From the NCBI RefSeq assembly GCF_036226605.1, contig NZ_CP109000.1:3034501-3098500 (forward strand): a stretch of 64,000 nt of DNA, read 5' to 3'. Position 1 is the stretch's first letter. Each line of letters opens with the position of its first letter. Source of the DNA: Streptomyces sp. NBC_00704 (lineage in GTDB: Bacteria; Actinomycetota; Actinomycetes; Streptomycetales; Streptomycetaceae). Made by a program: the position numbers and the translations under genes. Shown piece after piece: positions 42,048 through 51,378 of this stretch. Below the pieces are notes generated by a model. It had not been told where the DNA came from. It searched no databases and was given only the letters and a program-made list of their open reading frames with translations.

Positions 42048-43298
42048 ATGAGCACCGCCACCGCGCCCACGGCGGCCCCCGCGAAGAAGCGGGGATCGGG
42101 CCTTTTCCAGGGCCTCCAGAAGGTCGGCCGAAGCCTTCAGCTGCCCATCGCCGTGCTGCCGGCGGCGGGCATCCTGCTGCGGCTGGGAGTCCCGGACATC
42201 GCGCACAAGCTGCACCTGCCCGACAAGGTCACGGAGGTGTTCGCCTCGGCCGGCGGTGCGATCTTCGACAACCTGCCGATGCTGTTCTGCATCGGTGTCG
42301 CGATCGGCTTCGCCAAGAAGGCGGACGGCTCCACCGCGCTCGCCGCCCTGGTCGGCTTCCTGGTCTACAGCAACGTCCTCAAGGCGTTCCCCGTGACCGA
42401 GGCGAAGGTCCAGGCGGGCGCGGACATAGCGGCGACCTACAACAACCCCGGTGTCTTCGGCGGCATCATCATGGGTCTGCTGTCCGCCGTGCTGTGGCAG
42501 CGCTACCACCGCAAGAAGCTGGTGGACTGGCTCGGCTTCTTCAACGGCCGTCGTCTGGTGCCGATCATCATGGCCTTCGTCGGCACGGCCATGGGCGTCT
42601 TCTTCGGCCTGGTCTGGGAACCGATCGGTGACGGCATCTCCAACTTCGGCGAGTGGATCACCGGTCTCGGCACCGTCGGCGCGGGTCTGTTCGGTCTGAT
42701 CAACCGCGCGCTCATCCCGGTCGGCATGCACCAGTTCGTCAACTCCGTGGCGTGGTTCCAGATCGGTGACTTCAAGGACTCCGCCGGCGCCGTCGTGCAC
42801 GGTGACCTGACCCGCTTCTTCGCCGGTGACGCGAGTGCGGGACAGTTCATGTCCGGCTTCTTCCCGATCATGATGTTCGGTCTCCCGGCCGCCGCGCTCG
42901 CCATCGCCCACACCGCGCGCCCCGAGCGCCGCAAGGCCGTCCTCGGCATGATGATCTCGCTCGCGCTGACGTCCTTCGTGACGGGCGTGACCGAGCCGAT
43001 CGAGTTCTCGTTCATGTTCATCGCCCCGCTGCTCTACGCGATCCACGCGGTGCTCACCGCCCTGTCGATGGCGATCACCTGGGCGCTCGGCGTGCACGCG
43101 GGGTTCACCTTCTCCGCGGGCTTCATCGACTACGCCCTGAACTGGAACCTGGCCACCAAGCCGTGGCTGATCATCCCGATCGGTCTGGTCTTCGGCGCGA
43201 TCTACTACGTGGTCTTCCGCTTCGCGATCACGAAGTGGAACCTGCCCACCCCGGGCCGTGAGCCCGAGGAAGAGGTCGAGGACCTCACGAAGGCGTAG
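42048..43298 (+). CDS. nagE2: PTS N-acetylglucosamine EIIC permease NagE2
   Basis: 416 residues, close paralog of NagE1 with the same landmarks (SLQLPIAVLPAAGILLRLGV, KKADGSTALAALVGFLVYSNVL, VTGVTEPIEFSFMFIAPLLYAIHAV) and the same acidic end (PGREPEEEVEDLTKA). GGAGGAAG precedes ATG 42048. In S. coelicolor NagE2 is the main GlcNAc permease. Its terminator has been split by an IS30-type insertion. Confidence 0.94.
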   Translation: MSTATAPTAAPAKKRGSGLFQGLQKVGRSLQLPIAVLPAAGILLRLGVPDIAHKLHLPDKVTEVFASAGGAIFDNLPMLFCIGVAIGFAKKADGSTALAALVGFLVYSNVLKAFPVTEAKVQAGADIAATYNNPGVFGGIIMGLLSAVLWQRYHRKKLVDWLGFFNGRRLVPIIMAFVGTAMGVFFGLVWEPIGDGISNFGEWITGLGTVGAGLFGLINRALIPVGMHQFVNSVAWFQIGDFKDSAGAVVHGDLTRFFAGDASAGQFMSGFFPIMMFGLPAAALAIAHTARPERRKAVLGMMISLALTSFVTGVTEPIEFSFMFIAPLLYAIHAVLTALSMAITWALGVHAGFTFSAGFIDYALNWNLATKPWLIIPIGLVFGAIYYVVFRFAITKWNLPTPGREPEEEVEDLTKA

Positions 43299-43340
43299 AC
43301 GCCGGCGTGGACGGAGACCTCGTCCACGGACACGGACACG

Positions 43341-43356
43341 CGAAGACCCCCGGAGC
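43341..43356 (+). terminator. Left half of the nagE2 terminator (interrupted by IS)
   Basis: CGAAGACCCCCGGAGC here is perfectly complementary to 44841-44856 on the other side of the insertion sequence. Joined without the IS they give a 16-bp stem with an 8-nt loop. Confidence 0.85.
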
Positions 43357-43397
43357 CCTGAAGGCGGATTCTCGGGGTCCTCGCAACACCTGATGGC

Positions 43398-44780
43398 TTA
43401 TGCGGCCGTCAGTAGATCACGCAGGCGCTCGGCTGGGGTTCTCCAGCCGAGCGTTTTGCGTGGCCGGCCGTTGAGTTGCTGGGCAACGTGTTCGAGGTCT
43501 GCGGGACTGTGCGCGGAGAGGTCGGTGCCTTTGGGGAAGTACTGCCGCAGCAGGCCGTTGGTGTTCTCGTTCGATCCGCGCTGCCAGGGCGAGTGGGGGT
43601 CGCAGAAGTAGACTGGCACGCCGGTGGCCACGGTGAACTGCTTGTGCGCGGCCATCTCGCAGCCCTGGTCCCAGGTCAGCGAGCCACGCAGGTGCTCGGG
43701 CAGGGTCTGGATCAGCGGCACCAGCACATCGCGGACTTCCTCGGCCGTGTGCCCGCCGGGCAGATGTCCGAGCAGGACGTAGCGGGTGGAGCGCTCGACC
43801 AGGGTCACTATCGCGCTCTCGCTGCGGGGGCCGACGATCAGATCGCCTTCCCAGTGGCCAGGAACAGCCCGGTCCTCGACCTCCGGCGGCCGCTCGGAGA
43901 TCATCACCATCTCGTCGACGAAGCGGCGAGTGCGCTGCTCCGGGCTGCGGTGGGGCTTGCGGCGGGTGCGTCCGGTGCGCAGCGCCAGGGCGACCTCGCG
44001 GCGCAGTCCGCCGCGGGCCTGGACGTAGACCGCCTGGTAGATCGTCTCCGGACTCACGCGCATGCTCTCGTCGTCGGGGAACTCGATGAGCAGAGCGTGG
44101 CAGATCTGCTCGGGCGACCAGCGTTCCTGGAGCTTGGCCGTAGCGAAGTCGCGCAACGCTCCTTCCCGGGCCAGCTTGGAGTCCTTTGGACGCGACCGGC
44201 TCTTCGCCCATGCCCGCTGGGCTTGGTGCGGCCGGTAGACGCCGTTGACCGCACGGGCGTCGATCTCACGCTTGACGGTGGAGGCCGGCCGGCCGAGTGC
44301 CCGTCCGATCGCGCGCAGCGAGCGGCCCTCACGGCGCATGTCGGCGATCAGCTCCCGCTCGGCCACGGTGAGGAAACGGGGGTGCAGCCCGGCCTCGACC
44401 GCGGCAACGGACGGCTTCGACGCGGCAGTAACGATGGTGATCACACCGGTCGTATAGTCGATCAGGCGGCCGTCTGCATGCAGGCGCGAGTGGCCGATCT
44501 GCCGGATCCCTTGGTCCCAGTCCCGAGCGGTGCGCTCGTGGACGCCGACCTGCGCGGCGGCATCGCGGCGATGGACTCCGGCCGCACGCAGCCGCTCGTA
44601 CTCCGCCCGACCGGGATGCCCGGATGTGCCGGGCTTGCCGCGACCTCGGACACCAGCCTGACGGGCCCATCCGAACGCCGTATTGCGGTTCACTCCGACT
44701 GCGCGAGCGGCAGCGGTGATGCCGCCGTCCTCCCGATCCAGCGCCTCGAAGAACTTCGCCTTCAGCACCTCAAAATCCAC
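43398..44780 (-). CDS. IS30-family transposase
   Basis: 460 residues, intact. N-terminal HTH (AARAVGVNRNTAFGWARQAGV and AAAQVGVHERTARDWD), the IS30 HTH (LIADMRREGRSLRAIGRALGRPASTVKREI), and DDE catalytic core: D in VPGHWEGDLIVG, D in LTWDQGCEMAAH, E in NENTNGLLRQYFPKGTD. Ends in KTLGWRTPAERL, the family hallmark. ATG 44780 directly after the hairpin 44781-44821. Confidence 0.95.
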   Translation of the reverse strand: MDFEVLKAKFFEALDREDGGITAAARAVGVNRNTAFGWARQAGVRGRGKPGTSGHPGRAEYERLRAAGVHRRDAAAQVGVHERTARDWDQGIRQIGHSRLHADGRLIDYTTGVITIVTAASKPSVAAVEAGLHPRFLTVAERELIADMRREGRSLRAIGRALGRPASTVKREIDARAVNGVYRPHQAQRAWAKSRSRPKDSKLAREGALRDFATAKLQERWSPEQICHALLIEFPDDESMRVSPETIYQAVYVQARGGLRREVALALRTGRTRRKPHRSPEQRTRRFVDEMVMISERPPEVEDRAVPGHWEGDLIVGPRSESAIVTLVERSTRYVLLGHLPGGHTAEEVRDVLVPLIQTLPEHLRGSLTWDQGCEMAAHKQFTVATGVPVYFCDPHSPWQRGSNENTNGLLRQYFPKGTDLSAHSPADLEHVAQQLNGRPRKTLGWRTPAERLRDLLTAA

Positions 44781-44821
44781 GATCCCCGCAACTCCCTGAA
44801 CTCCAGGGTGTTGCGGGGATC
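44781..44821. promoter_or_regulatory. Hairpin upstream of the transposase start
   Basis: GATCCCCGCAAC (44781-44792) pairs with GTTGCGGGGATC (44810-44821), with an inner CCCTG/CAGGG stem. It abuts the ATG at 44780 and could shield the transposase mRNA from read-through translation, as known for several IS. Inferred. Confidence 0.55.
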
Positions 44822-44840
44822 AATAGAACCCGCCTGAACC

Positions 44841-44856
44841 GCTCCGGGGGTCTTCG
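44841..44856 (+). terminator. Right half of the nagE2 terminator
   Basis: GCTCCGGGGGTCTTCG, the exact reverse complement of 43341-43356. See the IS entry. Confidence 0.85.
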
Positions 44857-44871
44857 TCCGCGTGCGGGGGA

Positions 44872-45624
44872 TCAGATCTCGTACGTCTGCCGTGGCGCGG
44901 CCAGTTCGACCGGGCCCGCGAAGGTCGTCCGGGCGTCGGCCAGGTTGACCTGGGGGTCCGTCCACGGGGGGATGTGGGTCAGCACGAGCTTGCGCGCGCC
45001 CGCCCGGCTCGCCGCCTCGCCGGCCTCGCGGCCGTTGAGGTGCAGGTCGGGGATGCTCTCCTTGCCGTGGGTGAAGGCGGCCTCGCACAGGAACAGGTCG
45101 CTGTCGCGGGCGAGTTCCTCCAGGGCGGGGCTGGCGCCGGTGTCGCCGGAGTAGGTCAGCGAGCGGCCGCCGTGCTCGACGCGGATGCCGTAGGCCTCGA
45201 CCGGGTGCGCCACGCGTTCGGTGTGCACGGTGAAGGGGCCGACGTCGAAGGTGGACGGCTTGACCGTGTGGAAGTCGAAGACCTCGCTCATCGAGGAGGC
45301 GGAGGGCGTGTCGGCGTAGGCCGTGGTGAGGCGGTGCTCGGTGCCCTCGGGGCCGTAGACCGGGATCGGGTCGCAGCGTCCGCCGTCGTGCCGGTAGTAG
45401 CGCGCGACGAAGTAGGCGCACATGTCGATGCAGTGGTCGGCGTGCAGATGACTCAGGAAGATCGCGTCGAGGTCGTACAGACCGCAGTGGCGCTGCAACT
45501 CGCCCAGGGCGCCGTTGCCCATGTCGAGAAGCAGCCGGAAGCCGTCGGCCTCGACGAGGTAGCTCGAGCAGGCCGATTCCGCGGACGGAAACGACCCCGA
45601 GCAGCCGACGACGGTGAGCTTCAT
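44872..45624 (-). CDS. MBL-fold metallo-hydrolase (RNase Z-like)
   Basis: 250 residues. Starts MKLTVVGCSGSFPS, metal-binding HLHADH (SHLHADHCID), later H (THIPP) and D (SGDTGASP). Close to the RNase Z/phosphodiesterase branch but lacks a clear exosite arm; substrate uncertain. Convergent with the IS and, in the ancestral order, with nagE2. Confidence 0.88.
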   Translation of the reverse strand: MKLTVVGCSGSFPSAESACSSYLVEADGFRLLLDMGNGALGELQRHCGLYDLDAIFLSHLHADHCIDMCAYFVARYYRHDGGRCDPIPVYGPEGTEHRLTTAYADTPSASSMSEVFDFHTVKPSTFDVGPFTVHTERVAHPVEAYGIRVEHGGRSLTYSGDTGASPALEELARDSDLFLCEAAFTHGKESIPDLHLNGREAGEAASRAGARKLVLTHIPPWTDPQVNLADARTTFAGPVELAAPRQTYEI

Positions 45625-45884
45625 AAAGCAGAATCCTCCGCTGGCGGGTGACCGAGAAGTACCGGAAGGGATCCGAGGGGCGGACCGTTGAACGAGTGAT
45701 CGTCAAAGGGGGCGACAGGGGTCGTGCGGTCCGTCGAGCGTAAGGCGCAAAACCTCGGGTCGCTCCTCCACCAGGGGCTGTTGTGGGCGAACTCACCTGT
45801 GGTGTCACCGGTTCGGCTGGACCGGCGGCGCATGGGGTGCGGAGAGGGCGCGCGGCGGAAGTCGCACGCCGGTAACGTCATCGT

Positions 45885-46388
45885 ATGCACACGTCCTGGT
45901 GGCTCGCGCTCGCGGCCGTGGTACTTCTCGCGCTGATCGCGACGGTGGTGGACGGCTGGGGACGGGGGCGGCGGCCGCGGCGGCCCGGGGACCGACCGCC
46001 CGGTCGGCGCGCGGACCGTCCGGCAGGTCGCTCGACCACCCGTCCGAAGGGTCGGCCGGCCCGTGACCGAGGCCCGGCGGGGCGGCCGAAGCCCGCGGAG
46101 ATCTGGTGGGCGGACGTGCCGTTCGAGGACGGGCCGGGCGGGAAGGACCGGCCGTGTCTGGTGCTGGTGGTGCGCGGTGACCGGGTGACCGTCGTGAAGA
46201 TCACCAGCAAGTACCACGAGGAGCGGCCCGGGGTGATCCCGCTCCCGCCGGGCTCCGTGGGCGACGCGCACGGGCGGCCGAGCTATCTGGAGACGGACGA
46301 GCTGCGCCAGGTGCGGCTGCGGGACTTCCGGCGCCGGGTCGGCGCGGTGGACCCGGCCCTGTGGGACCGGGTCCGGCACCTGGCCTAG
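45885..46388 (+). CDS. Membrane-anchored PemK/MazF-like protein
   Basis: 167 residues. An N-terminal TM helix (~5-24, WWLALAAVVLLALIATVVDGW), a basic/Pro/Gly linker (~25-72) and a CcdB/MazF-fold domain: PAEIWWADVPFEDGPGGKDRPCLVLVV, VTVVKITSKYHEE, LETDELRQVRLRDFRRRVGAVDPALW. Classical MazF has no membrane anchor and is followed or preceded by an antitoxin; none is seen here. Possibly not a toxin any more. Divergent from the MBL gene. Confidence 0.75.
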   Translation: MHTSWWLALAAVVLLALIATVVDGWGRGRRPRRPGDRPPGRRADRPAGRSTTRPKGRPARDRGPAGRPKPAEIWWADVPFEDGPGGKDRPCLVLVVRGDRVTVVKITSKYHEERPGVIPLPPGSVGDAHGRPSYLETDELRQVRLRDFRRRVGAVDPALWDRVRHLA

Positions 46389-46394
46389 GCCCGC

Positions 46395-47640
<1,246 letters not shown>

Positions 47641-47695
47641 GGCTGTGGGCTCCTGTCGGATGGTGTGGGCAGCGCGGTTACGTGCGGGTGGGACT

Positions 47696-47723
47696 CCCCC
47701 GCGCTCGGCTGCGCCCGCGGGGG
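47696..47723 (-). terminator. Attenuator-like hairpin in the cysO leader
   Basis: CCCCCGCG (47696-47703) pairs with CGCGGGGG (47716-47723) in the 127-nt gap between the leader peptide stop and the cysO start. GC-rich, no T-run. Likely part of Cys-dependent control. Confidence 0.5.
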
Positions 47724-47767
47724 CGGTGCCCCCATCGGCTCTCGGCCGTACGGCGGCGGGTACAGCG

Positions 47768-47863
47768 TCAACAGATGGCGCTGGCGAGCCTGCACAGGTC
47801 GACGTGCAGCCGCGCCACGAGCAGTGCGCCCGGCGTCTTCGTGCTCACGTCGTTCAGAACCAT
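47768..47863 (-). CDS. Leader peptide (Cys-ending, LHVDLCRLASAIC) upstream of cysO
   Basis: A 31-codon frame ATG 47863 to TGA 47768: MVLNDVSTKTPGALLVAR LHVDLCRLASAIC. The end matches the family of Streptomyces 'putative leader peptides' that precede Cys/sulfur genes, with Cys codons at the third turn and as the last sense codon (TGT before TGA). It is too short for normal ORF listing. Ribosome stalling on Cys codons would switch the downstream structure and cysO-cysM expression; mechanism inferred. Confidence 0.85.
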   Translation of the reverse strand: MVLNDVSTKTPGALLVARLHVDLCRLASAIC

Positions 47864-47996
47864 GGGCTCATCGTATCGATTCCCGGTCCGCCTTCCGGAA
47901 TGCGATCCCACATGGTGGACGATGCGTGGTCGTGGAGCGAGACGCGGGTGCGTGCGTCTTCGGAGAAGGCACCGGTCCCGGGGGTGGGTCAGACGA

Positions 47997-48581
47997 TCAG
48001 ACGACAGGCTTTCCCGTCAGCTCCACGCCCGCCGCGCGCATCTCCGCCAGGGCCCGGTCGGTGGTGTTCTCGGCGACGCCGGCCGTCAGGTCCAGCAGGA
48101 CCTGGGTGCGGAAGCCCTCGCGGGCCGCGTCCAGGGCGGTGGCGCGGACGCAGTGGTCGGTGGCGATGCCGACGACGTCCACCTCGTCGATCTGCCGGGC
48201 GCGCAGCCAGTCGCCGAGGGTGACGCCGTTCTCGTCGGCGCCCTCGAAGCCGCTGTAGGCGGCCGCGTAGTCGCCCTTGCTGAAGACGGCGTCGACGGCG
48301 CCGGAGGCGACGGCGGGGGCGAAGTTGGGGTGGAAGCCGACGCCCTCGGTGCCGGCGACGCAGTGCGCGGGCCAGGAGTGGACGTAGTCGGGGTTGTCGG
48401 CGAAGTGGCCGCCGGGCGCGATGTGGTGGTCGCGGGTGGCGACGACGTGCCGGTATCCGGCGGGGGCCTGTCCGATCAGCTCGGTGATCGCGGCGGCCAC
48501 GTCGGCGCCGCCGGCCACCGCGAGGCTGCCCCCTTCGCAGAAGTCGTTCTGCACGTCAACGACGATCAAGGCGCGGCGCAT
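47997..48581 (-). CDS. pncA: Nicotinamidase
   Basis: 194 residues, cysteine hydrolase. Triad D9 (LIVVDVQNDF), K (FSKGDYAAAYSGF) and C (GIATDHCVRATA), cis-peptide VVGIA, metal-binding D/H residues in RDHHIAPGGHFADNPDYVHSWPAHC. Converts nicotinamide to nicotinate. Starts 135 nt after the pncB stop (48717) on the same strand, consistent with one salvage pathway. Confidence 0.93.
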   Translation of the reverse strand: MRRALIVVDVQNDFCEGGSLAVAGGADVAAAITELIGQAPAGYRHVVATRDHHIAPGGHFADNPDYVHSWPAHCVAGTEGVGFHPNFAPAVASGAVDAVFSKGDYAAAYSGFEGADENGVTLGDWLRARQIDEVDVVGIATDHCVRATALDAAREGFRTQVLLDLTAGVAENTTDRALAEMRAAGVELTGKPVV

Positions 48582-48716
48582 GGGCGGTGTCCTTCGATGG
48601 CGGTCCCCGGCTCCGCAGAGCGCGGGGGAGGGTGAAGTAATCGAGCCTAGAGACTTTGCCGGTCGTACGGGAGGGGGCTGCGCCCGGCGGTCGCCGGGCG
48701 CAGCTCCGGACAGGAC

Positions 48717-50063
48717 CTAGCTACCCGACCGGTCGTGGACATACTCCGTGGGAATGACGGGTTCGCCGCGCGAGAGCTGGGTCGCGGACAGGGGCAGGCC
48801 GGCGCGGGCGGCCCGGTGCCGGTCGCGGACGGCGTCCAGGGGTTCGCGGGCGACGACGGAGCCGCCCTTGACGAGTTCGACGAGCAGCGGGCGGTCGGCG
48901 AGTTCGGCGGGCATGGCGCCGGTGCCGACGACCTCGGCCTCGGCGACGCCGTGGGCGTCCAGGCGGCGGGCCGCCCACTTGCGGCCGCCGACGGAGGTCT
49001 TGCCGCCGGAGGACTTCTTCGCCACGGGGACGAGGGGCGAGGCCGGGTCGTCGGACCCGGCGCGGGCGACGAGCTTGTAGACCATGGAGGCCGTCGGGTG
49101 GCCGGAGCCGGTGACCAGCTGGGTGCCGACGCCGTAGGCGTCCACGGGCGCGGCGGCGAGGGAGGCGATGGCGTACTCGTCGAGGTCGGAGGTGACGATG
49201 ACGCGGGTGCCGGTCGCGCCGAGTTCGTCGAGCTGGCGGCGGACGCGGTGGGCGACGAGGAGGAGGTCGCCGGAGTCGATGCGGACGGCGCCCAGTTCGG
49301 GGCCGGCCACCTCGACGGCGAGCCGGACGGCCTCGGTGACGTCGTAGGTGTCCACGAGGAGGGTGGTGCCCCGGCCGAGGGAGTCGACCTGGGCGCGGAA
49401 GGCGTCCCGCTCGCTGTCGTGGAGGAGGGTGAAGGCGTGGGCGCTGGTGCCGACGGTGGGGATGCCGTAGCGGAAGCCGGCGGCCAGGTCGGAGGTGGTG
49501 GCGAAGCCGCCGATGTAGGCGGCGCGGGAGGCGGCGACCGCGGCGAGTTCGTGGGTGCGGCGGGCGCCCATCTCGATGAGGGGGCGGTCGCCCGCGGCGG
49601 AGGACATGCGGGAGGCGGCGGCGGCGATGGCGGAGTCGTGGTTGAGGATGGAGAGGATCACGGTCTCCAGCAGGACGCACTCGGCGAAGGTGCCCTCGAC
49701 GCGCAGGATCGGCGAGCCGGGGAAGTACACCTCGCCCTCGGGGTAGCCCCAGATGTCGCCCGAGAAGCGGTACCGGGCGAGCCGGTCCAGGGTCTCGTCG
49801 TCGACGATGGCGCGCTCGCGCAGGAAGCGCAGGACGTCGGTGTCGAAGCGGAAGTTCTCCACGGCGTCCAGGACCCGCCCGGTGCCGGCGACGACGCCGT
49901 AGCGCCGGCCTTCGGGGAGGCGCCGGGTGAAGACCTCGAACACGCTGCGCCGTTCGGCGGTGCCCGCCTTCAGCGCGGCTTGCAGCATCGTCAGCTCGTA
50001 CTGGTCGGTGAAGAGCGCCGTGGACGGAACTTCCACCGGCAGCCCAAGGTCCGCTGTGTTCAT
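48717..50063 (-). CDS. pncB: Nicotinate phosphoribosyltransferase
   Basis: 448 residues. Family signs: [77 protein letters not shown] (active His region) and [42 protein letters not shown]. Makes NaMN from nicotinate and PRPP. Divergent from clpS. Confidence 0.93.
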   Translation of the reverse strand: MNTADLGLPVEVPSTALFTDQYELTMLQAALKAGTAERRSVFEVFTRRLPEGRRYGVVAGTGRVLDAVENFRFDTDVLRFLRERAIVDDETLDRLARYRFSGDIWGYPEGEVYFPGSPILRVEGTFAECVLLETVILSILNHDSAIAAAASRMSSAAGDRPLIEMGARRTHELAAVAASRAAYIGGFATTSDLAAGFRYGIPTVGTSAHAFTLLHDSERDAFRAQVDSLGRGTTLLVDTYDVTEAVRLAVEVAGPELGAVRIDSGDLLLVAHRVRRQLDELGATGTRVIVTSDLDEYAIASLAAAPVDAYGVGTQLVTGSGHPTASMVYKLVARAGSDDPASPLVPVAKKSSGGKTSVGGRKWAARRLDAHGVAEAEVVGTGAMPAELADRPLLVELVKGGSVVAREPLDAVRDRHRAARAGLPLSATQLSRGEPVIPTEYVHDRSGS

Positions 50064-50120
50064 GGCAGGGGATGCTACCCCCTTTTCGTCGGTGTGACGA
50101 TTTCAGTGCGCCGTGGCAGC

Positions 50121-50438
50121 ATGGACGGTGTGACGTCACCCGCTCCCCTTGAGACCGAACGCACCGAGCCGGCGGAGGAGGTCTTCGCCGTTCCCGAGCC
50201 GGACGTCCCCTGGGTCACGATCGTCCACAACGATCCGGTCAACCTCATGAGCTACGTGACGTACGTCTTCCAGACGTACTTCGGGTACTCCAAGGACAAG
50301 GCCACCAAGCTCATGATGGACGTCCACCACAAGGGCCGGGCGGTCGTCTCCAGCGGCTCGCGCGAGGAGATGGAACGCGACGTGCAGGCCATGCACGGCT
50401 ACGGCCTGTGGGCCACGTTGCAGCAGGACCGGAAGTAG
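50121..50438 (+). CDS. clpS: ATP-dependent Clp protease adaptor ClpS
   Basis: 105 residues; ClpS core [73 protein letters not shown]. The DPVN.MSYV pocket binds N-end-rule substrates, H-x-x-G-R contacts ClpC/ClpA. Start ATG 50121 or GTG 50130. Followed 12 nt later by the DUF2017 gene, as in other actinobacteria. Confidence 0.94.
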   Translation: MDGVTSPAPLETERTEPAEEVFAVPEPDVPWVTIVHNDPVNLMSYVTYVFQTYFGYSKDKATKLMMDVHHKGRAVVSSGSREEMERDVQAMHGYGLWATLQQDRK

Positions 50439-50449
50439 CCTGCCCTCCT

Positions 50450-51058
50450 ATGCCTGGACACTTCGAACCGCTCCCCGGCGGCGGCGCGGCCGTCGCGCTC
50501 GACGACGTCGAGATCTCCATCATCCGGTCGCTGGCCGTGCAGCTCCTGGAGCTGATCGGGCCCGGCCCGGCCGAGGACGCCTCCGACGACCCGCTCGCCG
50601 AGCTCTTCGCCGAAGGGCCGAGCGAGCCGCCCGCCGACCCGGTGCTCAGAAGGCTCTTCCCGGACGCGTACACGGACCCCGAGGGCGCGAAGGGCGCGCG
50701 GGGCGCCGACGAGCAGAAGGCGCACTCGGCCGAGTTCCGCCGGTACACGGAGAACGACCTGCGGGCCGGCAAGCGCGACAACGCCCTCACGGTGGTCCGC
50801 TCGCTGGACGCGCTGGCGGCGGAGGCGGCCGACGCGGGCGGGGCGGTGCTGAAGCTGTCGCCGCAGGAGTCGCAGGCCTGGCTGCGCGCGCTGAACGATC
50901 TGCGGCTCGCGATCGGCTCCCGGCTGGAGATCACCGACGAGGACGACACCGACCTTCTCTACCGGCTGCCCGACGAGGACCCGCGCAAGCCGATGGTGAT
51001 GGCGTACCTGTGGCTGGGCGGGCTCCAGGAGACCCTGGTGACGACCCTTATGCCGTAG
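50450..51058 (+). CDS. DUF2017 family protein
   Basis: 202 residues; ATG 50450. Helical, acidic: DDVEISIIRSLAVQLLELIGPG, HSAEFRRYTENDLRAGKRDNALTVVRSL, QAWLRALNDLRLAIGSRLEITDEDD. The clpS-DUF2017 pair is conserved in actinobacteria, suggesting a link with Clp proteolysis; function unknown. Confidence 0.85.
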   Translation: MPGHFEPLPGGGAAVALDDVEISIIRSLAVQLLELIGPGPAEDASDDPLAELFAEGPSEPPADPVLRRLFPDAYTDPEGAKGARGADEQKAHSAEFRRYTENDLRAGKRDNALTVVRSLDALAAEAADAGGAVLKLSPQESQAWLRALNDLRLAIGSRLEITDEDDTDLLYRLPDEDPRKPMVMAYLWLGGLQETLVTTLMP

Positions 51059-51378
51059 TTCGTCCGCACTTTTGTTCGCTCAGAGGACGCTCAAATCCGG
51101 ATAACGATCGCATTACCGCGGCGGCCGGGAGTGTCCTCTTTGTGTCTCGTTCATCCGCTTCTTCTTGTGTCCTGCGCCACAGGCCTGCCGGGTGACCGAT
51201 ATTGCGGGCGTGATAAATCTTCACGACCGCCCGGCGAACACCACCCGTATGTTCGGCCGGGTGCGCCACCGAGCCGGTTGATCGCCGGCCAGGCACCGCT
51301 CCATCAATCCGGGGGGATCGAAACCCGATCCGGGACCGACGAGAGGCCCGGTTCGGCATGGAGAAAGGCGCACCACAC
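51059..51378. promoter_or_regulatory. Leader region upstream of the amino-acid permease
   Basis: 320 nt between the DUF2017 stop and the permease start, lower in GC than either gene (e.g. TTTGTTCGCTCAGAGGACGC, GATAAATCTTCACGACC). It must contain the permease promoter; a long leader is possible. No clear riboswitch or palindrome recognised. Confidence 0.35.

Larger units (their letters stand above)
43362..44835 (-). mobile_element. IS30-family insertion sequence, 1474 bp
   Basis: Imperfect terminal inverted repeats of ~29 bp (23/29 identical; AGGCGG.TTCT....TCC.CGCAACACC) at 43362-43390 and 44807-44835. Flanked by a 2-bp GA duplication (43360-43361, 44836-44837), the short type of duplication known for IS30. 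Contains one intact transposase gene. The right end carries a strong hairpin (44781-44821) between the TIR and the transposase start. Confidence 0.88.
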
